Source: Palsa-504 sp963789225
Lineage (GTDB): Bacteria > Actinomycetota > Actinomycetes > Streptosporangiales > Streptosporangiaceae
Assembly: GCA_963789225.1 (NCBI GenBank)
Contig: CAWBKD010000046.1
Span: 744,001 to 808,000 of the forward strand
Direction of reading: 5' to 3'
DNA: 64,000 bases
Shown: piece by piece, positions 25,826 to 32,535 of the stretch
How positions within the stretch are numbered: the first letter of the stretch is position 1
Layout: each line of letters begins with the position of its first letter
Notes under the pieces: generated by a model
Databases searched by the model: none
Told to the model about the DNA's origin: nothing
The model's input: only the letters and a program-made list of their open reading frames with translations
Position numbers and translations under genes: made by a program

Positions 25826-26415
25826 CGCCGGCCGAATCCAGGCACCTGGCCGAGATCCGGGCCGATCTGAGCAGGCTCGTCCGCTACGACGACGAATCGA
25901 TCGTGCACGAGCGGTGGATCAGGCAGCGGTACGACCTCGGCGCCGCGGCGAGCTTCGCGCCCGCCCGGACGGCGGCGGTGCAGACCGCCTGGCACGAAGC
26001 CGGGCACGCCGTGGCCGCGCTGGCGGTCGGCGCGCGGTTCAGCTCGGCCAGCATCCGCCACGGCGGCACCACGCAGGGCCGGGTCCACGGTATCCAGGGC
26101 GGGGGCGAGCAGGCCTTCGTCATCGACGCCGCGGGCCAGATCGCCGAACGCCTGCGGGACTGGTCCCTGGCCACCGCCGACGATCAGCTACGCACGTGGC
26201 TGGCCACCTGGCGCGGCGACGGCGGCGACGCGCTGCGGTTCCGGCGCGACATCCGAGCGCGGTTCGGCGACGACGAGCTCGGCGCCTGGCGGTACTGCGA
26301 GCAGGCGCTGACGCCGCTGCGGCTGCGGATCCGTCAGGTGGCCAGGGCCCTGCTGGTCTACCCGCGGCACCTGCCCTACCAGGTGGCGGCGGCGATCGCC
26401 GACGGCGCTGGCTAG
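25822..26415 (+). CDS. Small M41-like metallopeptidase-motif protein
   Basis: 197 aa. It carries AWHEAGHAVAALAVGARF (HEAGH about residue 59), the Zn-binding motif of FtsH-type M41 peptidases, then a helical C-terminal part with a third-ligand candidate in YCEQALTPLRLRIRQVARALL. No AAA domain or membrane segment is present, so it is a stand-alone domain. GTG 25822 overlaps the DUF1707 stop by 4 nt, which makes co-expression and a joint function likely. Its substrate and activity are unknown. Its stop overlaps that of the convergent HAD gene in CTAG. Confidence 0.65.
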   Translation: MTPAESRHLAEIRADLSRLVRYDDESIVHERWIRQRYDLGAAASFAPARTAAVQTAWHEAGHAVAALAVGARFSSASIRHGGTTQGRVHGIQGGGEQAFVIDAAGQIAERLRDWSLATADDQLRTWLATWRGDGGDALRFRRDIRARFGDDELGAWRYCEQALTPLRLRIRQVARALLVYPRHLPYQVAAAIADGAG

Positions 26416-27017
26416 GCGCCCTCGTACCAGTCGGGAAAGGCCGCCAGCGAGTCGAGCACCACGTCGGCGCCCGCGCCGGCCAGCTCATCACGGGTGAACG
26501 AGCCGGTGGTGACGCCGACCGCCCGCGCGCCGGCCTGCACGGCCGCAGCCATGTCCGGCGGGCTGTCGCCGACGTAGGCGGCGGCACCCAGGCTCCGCAG
26601 GACGGCCGCCTTCTCGGGCCCGTGCACGTGGGTGAACACCTCGTCCGCGGCCAGCCCGACGGCGCGCAGGCTCGGCTCAACCGAGACGGGATGCTTGGCG
26701 GTGATGATCACCACGCGCTCCCCCGCCGCCCGGACCGCCGCCACCGCCTCGTGCGCGCCGGGCATGATCGTCGTCAGCTCGGGCGCCAGGCGCACGTAGT
26801 GCCGGCGGTAGCGGGCGACCGCCTCGGCCTGCTGGCCGGGCGGGAACCAGTACGTCACCTCGTCCTCGAGCTTGATGCCCAGCCGGCCGTCCACCGCGGC
26901 CAGGTCGATGGCAGTGGAGGTTTCCCTGGCGAGTTCGGCGAACGCGGCCATGATCGCGGGCCGGGAGTCGATCAGCGTCATGTCGAGGTCGAAGCCGACC
27001 GGGCCGCGGTGTGTCAC
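26412..27017 (-). CDS. HAD family phosphatase (phosphoglycolate phosphatase-like)
   Basis: 201 aa cytosolic phosphohydrolase. HAD motif I is GFDLDMTLIDSR (nucleophile D9 and D11), motif II the Thr in VVIITAKH, motif III Lys in GPEKAAVL and motif IV AAYVGDSPPDM. The small cap domain lies between motifs I and II, as in Gph-like enzymes. The start is GTG 27017. The substrate is unknown. Upstream lies a stretch of decayed sequence. Confidence 0.87.
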   Translation of the reverse strand: MTHRGPVGFDLDMTLIDSRPAIMAAFAELARETSTAIDLAAVDGRLGIKLEDEVTYWFPPGQQAEAVARYRRHYVRLAPELTTIMPGAHEAVAAVRAAGERVVIITAKHPVSVEPSLRAVGLAADEVFTHVHGPEKAAVLRSLGAAAYVGDSPPDMAAAVQAGARAVGVTTGSFTRDELAGAGADVVLDSLAAFPDWYEGA

Positions 27018-27178
27018 TGCAGCATTCTGCCAGCCCGGCCCCGGCCGCCAAAACCCGTAAAATTCACGACCCTTTTCCCGAACGGCGGTGGTATCACCGT
27101 CCGGGCGGTTCGGAGTCAGATCTGGTCAGCATTCTGTGCGATATTGTGTCCTATTAAATGACCGAGCCCTCGGCGTGA

Positions 27179-27274
27179 GCCATACCGGACGATGAGCTCG
27201 TCGAGGCCATCGATGGCTCTTACGCCGCCATCGTCAGCAAACTGCCGAAGAAAGACCGTCCGCCGCAAAGCTGA
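27179..27274 (+). pseudogene. Remnant of an MmcQ/YjbR-like gene (C-terminal end)
   Basis: A 31-codon open stretch ending in TGA reads ELVEAIDGSYAAIVSKLPKK, which resembles the C-terminal helix of MmcQ/YjbR proteins (SY..V..KLPK..RP). A stop is directly upstream in frame and no start is present, so it is a fragment. The match is short. Confidence 0.35.
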
Positions 27275-27357
27275 ACACCACGCCGCTTTGCTGTAATATA
27301 GTGATTCGCAGGCCTATCTTGAATCATTCCGAATCGTGGATTTATTGACTTAGCGAG

Positions 27358-27492
27358 ATGTCGATTCAGCAACTTAACGAGATGTCGATTCGTCAATTCG
27401 TCAATTCATTGATTAAGCGCCTTTCGCTGTCGGCGCCTATCCTGCTGGCCGGGGTGGTGCTGGCGGCTGGCTGCGCCACCGCGAACCTGGCC
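27358..27492 (+). other. Possible lipoprotein signal-peptide remnant
   Basis: The open frame from ATG 27358 reads a basic N-terminus, then ILLAGVVLAAGCAT, a convincing lipobox signal. After about 45 codons the frame runs antisense into the truncated methyltransferase gene and no longer looks like a real protein, so the original lipoprotein was probably cut off here. It could be a chance match. Confidence 0.3.
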
Positions 27493-28041
27493 TCAGCCAC
27501 GCACTGCCACGAAGATCATCTCCGGGCGGCCAGGACCGGGCGGGCGGCGGTCCCAGTCGCCGAACACGCGCTCCACCGTCAGCCCGGCGTCAGTCAGCGC
27601 CTGGGTGAGCTCGGTCCGGGTCCGGAACCTCAGCTCGTTGTCCGACACCAGTTCCTCACCGGTGGACAGGAACTTGTAGTGCACCTCGCAGCGAACGCGC
27701 GCGCCGTCGCCGACCACCTCGGTGACCTCGTACCACCATTCGAACTCCCCGCCCGCGCTGTCGTCGGCGGTCCGCAGGGAATCGCGCCGCGTCCAGGCCT
27801 CCCAGCCCCGGGCGCCGGGGTCGCGGGACTCGAACGCCACCCGGCCGCCCGGCCGGAGCGCCTCATGGGTCGCGTCGAGCGTCGCCTGCCAGCGCTCGTC
27901 GTCGGCGATCACCTGGGCGACGTGCCCCGACATGATGGCCAGGTCGGCGGTTCGGGGGCCTAGCGCGGACGCCTCGCCTTCGATCCAGCGCACGCGCTGG
28001 GCGCCTGGGCGGTGCCTGGCCACCTCCAGCATGGCGGCCAC
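27493..28041 (-). pseudogene. SAM-dependent methyltransferase, 5'-truncated
   Basis: The 182 codons from GTG 28041 begin AAMLEVARHRPGAQRVRWIEGE, which in class I methyltransferases lies after motif I. The GxGxG motif and about 60 N-terminal residues are missing: upstream in frame the bases read HHGSGPLTVAAM, a possible worn motif I, without a credible start. The rest is normal (DLAIMSGHVAQVI, HEALRPGGRVAFE, and a C-terminal beta domain ending PEMIFVAVRG). Without motif I it can hardly bind SAM, so it is probably a pseudogene. An adjoining AT-rich patch supports decay. Confidence 0.6.
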
Positions 28042-28139
28042 GGTAAGGGGGCCGGACCCGTGATGTCTACGTCGGGGTCGCTCGGCGGTAACGCGGCCGG
28101 TTCCGCCTCGTGAGCACCGCTATGCTTTCGGCCCCGAGC

Positions 28140-29180
28140 TTATGGCTGGAAGTAGAGCGTTACGGTTGACCCGGCTGGCTCACTGCTGCCAGCCGGAGGG
28201 CTCTCCTTCCATAGCTCGCCCGGGGGAGTACCCGCAGGCCCGGATACCGTCAGGACCGTCACCACGTGATAGCCAACCGGCGGGCAGGTATTCGCCACCT
28301 TGTTCTCGGCGGCTGCTGCGGTGATGTGCCCGTTGAGTCCCGCGCCTATTACGTCCGGCACGACGCAGCTGGCTGCCGGTGCGGAAGCAGCGGCCGAGGG
28401 CTGGTAGTAAACCACCACGGTCGACCCGCACGGCGCCCTAGACGTCTCCGGCGGGTTCGTTCCCCAGACAAACCCGGCAGGGAAGTTACCTGGCGACGTA
28501 GAGCTGTTCCCTGGGAAGATCTTCGCCGTGAGCACTACCGACTGGAAACCGGCGCTGTGCACGAGCGCGGCGGCATTAGCCGAAGTGGCATCAAGAAGAT
28601 CCGGCACGAGGCAGCCGGTAGCCGAGGGCGCCGCCGGAGCAGACGGGGATGATGACAGTGCGCTCCCCACCCTGGTGAGGGTGACCGATTGCTGGCCCGG
28701 CACCAGCAGGATCATCGTGTTGCCGGAAATCGTGGCCGTGAGCCCGGCGGTGGCGGGTGACGTGGCAGGTGCGCAGGTACCCGGCTCGTAAAGATTCTCG
28801 GTTCCCGCGAACGTCCCGATACCGTTCCCTTCTGAAAATACGCCGATTCCCGTGGCAGCGGGCAGGGAACAGTTACCGTCCGGCACCTTCAGCGCGGTCT
28901 CCGTGGTCATGTAGTAGAAGCCGTCATTCTCGGTGATGGAGTACTGACCGAGGATCTGGGCGGGGGCGGTTGTGTAGGCGACGTTCCATGTCCCTGCCGG
29001 TGACGCTGCTGCGGCTAGTGCCGACGTAACGGCAGCAGGTGTGCTGCTTGGTGTCTTCTTCGCCGAAGCAGCTGCCGAGTGCGGCTGGACTCCCGGTTGC
29101 ACGTGCGCTGCTGAGCAGCCTGCGATGGCGAGCCCCGCCGCGAGCGCGGCCAGCACGATGATGAACTTGCTCTTCCTCAT
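28140..29180 (-). CDS. Lipoprotein with PASTA-like domains
   Basis: 346 aa. Residues 1-22 are a lipoprotein signal (IVLAALAAGLAIAGC, lipobox Cys about 22). A Ser/Ala/Thr-rich spacer leads to a middle beta-rich domain with ILGQYSITENDGFYYMTTETALKV. The last 170 residues hold two PASTA-like modules: CLVPDLLDATSANAAALVHSAGF and CVVPDVIGAGLNGHITAAAAENK, each followed by a strand ending in a TVxxYYQP/TVTLYFQP motif. PASTA modules bind peptidoglycan or related polymers, so a wall-associated role is plausible. ATG 29180; the ribosome site is G-rich. Confidence 0.75.
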   Translation of the reverse strand: MRKSKFIIVLAALAAGLAIAGCSAAHVQPGVQPHSAAASAKKTPSSTPAAVTSALAAAASPAGTWNVAYTTAPAQILGQYSITENDGFYYMTTETALKVPDGNCSLPAATGIGVFSEGNGIGTFAGTENLYEPGTCAPATSPATAGLTATISGNTMILLVPGQQSVTLTRVGSALSSSPSAPAAPSATGCLVPDLLDATSANAAALVHSAGFQSVVLTAKIFPGNSSTSPGNFPAGFVWGTNPPETSRAPCGSTVVVYYQPSAAASAPAASCVVPDVIGAGLNGHITAAAAENKVANTCPPVGYHVVTVLTVSGPAGTPPGELWKESPPAGSSEPAGSTVTLYFQP

Positions 29181-29409
29181 GATGCCCCCCTGACCGAGCC
29201 GATCTGGCCGTCGGTCACCCGCAGCCTATCCTGCGGAATCGCGGGCCCCAGGAAAGTCATCAGGTCGGGCGGGCGGGCCGACGACGGACTCGGGTCGTGC
29301 GGGACGCCAGTGGTGAGGGGCGCGGGTGGTGAGGGGCGCGGGTCGGGACGGGGGCGGGTCGGGATGGGGGCGCGTGGTCAGGGGTGCTGGCGGGGGGCAG
29401 GGGGACGCC
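29181..29409. repeat. G-rich intergenic repeats
   Basis: Bases 29310-29345 repeat GTGGTGAGGGGCGCGG twice, and 29340-29375 repeat CGGGACGGGGGCGGGT-like units. On the plus strand the G runs could form quadruplex DNA. No gene was seen; the ends of both flanking genes point into or away from it (aroE ends here). Confidence 0.5.
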
Positions 29410-30249
29410 TCAGGTTGGGGTTGTGGCTAGGCGGGTGCGGCGGGATAGTTCGGAGTGGCCGGCCTCGCGCATCGCCGAGACGGGGGCGTTTCCCATGCCC
29501 GTCATGAGCTCGACCTGGCGGGCGGCCTGGTGCAGGAGCAGGTCGAATCCGCCGATTACGGCGGCGCCCGACTTGGCCCCGGCCTGGGCCAGGGCGGTTG
29601 GCCACGGGCTGTAGACCACGTCGAGCACGGCTGTGGGGCGGGGGCTCCCGGCCAAAGCTCGTTCGGCATAAAAGTCAGCGGCACCGGCGGGGACGGTGGA
29701 AATCAGCAGGTCACCGTCGCGGACCTGCGACCCGAACGGGCGGAGCTCCACGGTCACGCCCACGCGGCCGGCGGCGGCCAGCAGCTCGCCGGCCCTGGCC
29801 GGGTCACGCACGTGCACCACCGCGGCCGACAGGCCGGTCGCGCGGAGTGCGGCCAGCGCGGCGCAGGCCGTCGCGCCGGCGCCGAGGATCGTGGCGCGGG
29901 CCGGGGCGCTCACTCCGGCCTCGGCCAGCGCCGTCACCATGCCGGGCACGTCGGTGTTGTACCCGTGCCGCTCGCCGTCGGCGAAGACGACCGTGTTCGC
30001 GCCGCCGACCTCGGTGGCGAGCGGCTCGGTGCGATCCAGGAGCGGCAGGACCGCCCGCTTCAGCGGCATGGTGAGCGACAGGCCCGCCCACTGGGCGTCG
30101 CACGAGGCGATGAGGCCGGGCAGCCCCGCCTCGTCGCACTCGATCGCCGAGTAGGTCCAGCCGTCCAGGCCGAGCGCGGCGTAGGCGGCCAGGTGCAGCA
30201 CCGGCGACAGCGAGTGGGCGATCGGCGAGCCGAGGACCGCCGCCCGCAC
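29410..30249 (-). CDS. aroE: Shikimate dehydrogenase
   Basis: 279 aa, NADPH-dependent 3-dehydroshikimate reductase of the aromatic pathway. Substrate motif GSPIAHSLSPVLHLAAY (about 6-22), catalytic Lys in LTMPLKRAV and Asn/Asp in GYNTDVPGM, then the nucleotide loop ATILGAGATACAAL. The C-terminus has GGFDLLLHQAARQVELMTG. GTG 30249 follows the mltG stop closely (2 nt). The rest of the chorismate pathway is not in the window. Conserved order alaS-ruvX-mltG-aroE. Confidence 0.93.
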   Translation of the reverse strand: MRAAVLGSPIAHSLSPVLHLAAYAALGLDGWTYSAIECDEAGLPGLIASCDAQWAGLSLTMPLKRAVLPLLDRTEPLATEVGGANTVVFADGERHGYNTDVPGMVTALAEAGVSAPARATILGAGATACAALAALRATGLSAAVVHVRDPARAGELLAAAGRVGVTVELRPFGSQVRDGDLLISTVPAGAADFYAERALAGSPRPTAVLDVVYSPWPTALAQAGAKSGAAVIGGFDLLLHQAARQVELMTGMGNAPVSAMREAGHSELSRRTRLATTPT

Positions 30250-30251
30250 GG

Positions 30252-31580
30252 TCAGCCCTGGCCCAGGTTGTGCTCGAGCTCGGCCCGGTACTGCGCGAAC
30301 TGCGCCTCGCTCGCGGTGAACAGCGTCAGGCCGGTCTTCGGGTTCACGGTCACGAAGTACAGCCAGTCGCCCGACGCGGGGTGCAGGACCGCCTCGATCG
30401 CAGCGGCGCCCGGGCTATCGATCGGGCCTGGCGTCAGGCCCTTGTACTTGTAGGTGTTGTACGGCGAGGTGCTGGTCAGCTGCTGGTCGCTGGCGACGAT
30501 GCCGTACGTGTTCAGGCCGTAAAGCACGGTGCTGTCCAGCTCGAGCGCGATCTGCTGGGCCAGCCGGTTGTAGATCACCCGGGCGATCTTCGGGTAGTCA
30601 GAGATCCGGCCGCCCTCGGCCTGGACCAGGCTGGCCATGATGATCACCTGGTCTTCGGTCAGGTGCACCTGCCTCGCCGCCGCCGCGAGGTTGAGCGTGG
30701 CCGCCTCCTGGTCGAACCGCTGCACCATGCCGGTCAGCACGCCGAGCGCCGTTTCGTGCGGCAGCACTTCGTACGTGGCGGGGAAGAGGTAGCCCTCGGG
30801 GTTGCCCTTCGCGTACGCGGGCAGGTGCAGCAGCGCGGGGTCCTTGAGGACCTGCTCGTACGCGCTGGCCGCGATGCCGGACTTCGTGCCGAGCCAGGCC
30901 ACGATCTGGCTCAGCCGCCAGCCCTCCGGGATCGTGACCGTGATCTGGACCAGGTTCTTCGGGTTCAGCAGCAGCGCGTAGGCCAGCGAGGCCTTCATGT
31001 GCTCGTGCAGTTTGTAGAAGCCGGGCACCAGGCCGCTCGTGTCCGAGCTGTGCTCGGCCGCCAGGACAAACGCGCGGGAGCTGGCTACCACGCCGAGTTC
31101 GGCCAGCTTCGGGCCCAGGCTGGTCGCCGTGTCGCCGGAGGCGACCTGAACGACGACCTCGCCGGTGCCCGGACCCGAGTAGTCGGCCGGGTGGTACCGC
31201 TCCATGTAGAGGTGGAAGGCGTAGTAACCGCCTATCGCGACCGGGATGAGGATGACCGCCAGGGCGAACAAGGGCGCGAGCCAGCGGAACCTGCGGCGGC
31301 GCGGCGGCCGGGGCGGACGGCCCTTCGGGCGTTGGCGGCTGCGGGCCGACCGGCGGCCTGGCTCGTCCGCGTACTCCAAGTCGTCACGGTCATCCCGGTC
31401 GTCCCGGTCGTCCCGGTCGTCCCGGTCACCGAAGCCGGGGACGAAGCGGTGCCCGGTCTCGTAGTGGTCCTCGTCCTCGTTCTGGTCGTACGGGTCCGCG
31501 TCCTGGTACCGGCCCGCCGGGTAGGTCTCGTCGCCGCCTTGAGGCGAAGGATTTGGCTGGTAGCTCGCGCTGGCGGGCAT
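30252..31580 (-). CDS. mltG: Endolytic transglycosylase MltG (open frame downstream of an apparent frameshift)
   Basis: 442 aa from ATG 31580. MltG cleaves nascent glycan strands in the periplasmic space to set their length. A cytosolic acidic tail with DDRDDRDDRDDRDD (9-bp repeats) and a basic patch leads to a membrane segment (about residues 95-122), a LysM-like region, and the YceG/MltG domain with catalytic Glu E322 in SLVQAEGG and the ending DWLYFVTVNPKTG. The true N-terminus is probably at ATG 32019, which overlaps the ruvX stop; a single extra G/C near 31735-31737 breaks the frame (see the next feature). If the sequence is right, expression would depend on internal start codons. Confidence 0.85.
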   Translation of the reverse strand: MPASASYQPNPSPQGGDETYPAGRYQDADPYDQNEDEDHYETGHRFVPGFGDRDDRDDRDDRDDRDDLEYADEPGRRSARSRQRPKGRPPRPPRRRRFRWLAPLFALAVILIPVAIGGYYAFHLYMERYHPADYSGPGTGEVVVQVASGDTATSLGPKLAELGVVASSRAFVLAAEHSSDTSGLVPGFYKLHEHMKASLAYALLLNPKNLVQITVTIPEGWRLSQIVAWLGTKSGIAASAYEQVLKDPALLHLPAYAKGNPEGYLFPATYEVLPHETALGVLTGMVQRFDQEAATLNLAAAARQVHLTEDQVIIMASLVQAEGGRISDYPKIARVIYNRLAQQIALELDSTVLYGLNTYGIVASDQQLTSTSPYNTYKYKGLTPGPIDSPGAAAIEAVLHPASGDWLYFVTVNPKTGLTLFTASEAQFAQYRAELEHNLGQG

Positions 31581-32019
31581 GCCGGGCTGCCAGCCGGTGG
31601 CCTCCGGGCGGGAGGTCCGCTGAGTCCTGGTCCACGGGGAGTCCTGGCCGTACCGCGGATCCTGGAGCTGCGGATCCTGGAGCTGCGGATCCTGGCGCCG
31701 GGGATCTTGGCGCCGGGAATCCTGGCGCGACCGCGGGATCCTGGCGCCGGGGATCTTGGCGCCGCGGATCGGCGTTGCTTGGGTCGCGGTGCACCGTCTC
31801 GTACCCGGGGGGCGGCGGGGGCTCGGGTCTGGGTCCGCGGGGCGCGGCGGAACTGCGCGGGTCCCGGAATCTCCTCGGGTCCTGGGAGTCCCTGGGGTCC
31901 CGGTAGGCCCGCGGGTCCTGGGAGATCCCGGGGTCCTGGTAGGCCCGTGGATCCCGGAAGAGCCTCGGGTCGACAGGCCCGCGCGAGCCTGGGGGCCAGG
32001 TGCCGCCGTTCTCGCTCAC
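31581..32019 (-). pseudogene. mltG: Frameshifted N-terminal portion of mltG
   Basis: From ATG 32019 the frame reads MSENGGTWPPGSRGPVDPR and then repeats of the DPR/QDP type, up to RRQDPRRQDP near 31738. Then the -1 frame continues the same repetitive style (RSRQDSRRQDPRRQDPQLQDP) straight into the mltG frame. The break is one extra base in GATCCCGCGG (plus 31735-31737). ATG 32019 and the ruvX stop form ATGA, the expected coupling. Joined, the product would be 588 aa. This is either a real frameshift or a sequencing error. Confidence 0.75.
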
Positions 32020-32522
32020 CTGCCGGCCTCTCTGTTCGTGCCCACGAGCTCACCCGGGGGGTGCCCGGTGGCTCGCTCGGCGTCCAGGGCGGACTGTAGC
32101 AGCACGGCGGCTGCCGCAGCGTCGACTACCCGACGGCGGGCGCGGGAATCCCGGCCGCCACGGCGCAGCGCGTCGTGAGCCGCAGTCGTGGTGAATCGCT
32201 CATCGACCAGCCGCACCGGGATCGGGGCGACCCGGCCGGCCAGTTCGGCGGCGAAGCTCCGCGCGCCGTGGGCGGCCATCCCATCCCGGCCAGAAAGCGA
32301 GGTGGGCAGGCCGACGATGACCTCGATCGCGTCCTCGCTGGAGGCGAGGCCGGCCAGCTCGACCAGGCCGCCGTTGCCCGCCGCCAGCACGGTCAGCGGG
32401 CTGGCGAGGATGCCGCCGGGATCGCTGCGCGCGACGCCGACGCGGACCGAGCCCACGTCGACCGCGAGGCGCACGCCCTGTCTCACCGGACCAGCCCCGG
32501 CCTGGCTGGGGCGTAGCAGCAT
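32016..32522 (-). CDS. ruvX: Putative pre-16S rRNA nuclease / Holliday junction resolvase RuvX (YqgF)
   Basis: 168 aa RNase H-fold protein. The fold's first strand is RLAVDVGSVRVGVARSD (acid D22) and the second acid lies in VIVGLPTSLSG; VRLVDERFTTTAAHDAL carries the third catalytic region and VDAAAAAVLLQSALD the last acid. The family matures 16S rRNA ends and was also linked to DNA resolution. Its TGA overlaps the mltG ATG 32019, and alaS ends 13 nt upstream, so the genes are co-transcribed. Confidence 0.9.
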   Translation of the reverse strand: MLLRPSQAGAGPVRQGVRLAVDVGSVRVGVARSDPGGILASPLTVLAAGNGGLVELAGLASSEDAIEVIVGLPTSLSGRDGMAAHGARSFAAELAGRVAPIPVRLVDERFTTTAAHDALRRGGRDSRARRRVVDAAAAAVLLQSALDAERATGHPPGELVGTNREAGR

Positions 32523-32535
32523 GGCAATACGTTAC

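Larger units (their letters stand above)
27018..27492. other. Decayed, AT-richer intergenic region
   Basis: About 475 nt without an intact gene. It contains a possible coding remnant (27179-27274), an AT-rich promoter-like stretch (27290-27345) and repeated short words: GAGATGTCGATTC twice (27354 and 27381 region) and GTCAATTC twice. The composition is well below that of neighbouring genes. Confidence 0.6.

Noticed and set aside
27358..27963. A 201-codon plus-strand protein
   Set aside because: Only the first 45 codons look like a signal peptide; the rest is antisense to the methyltransferase.
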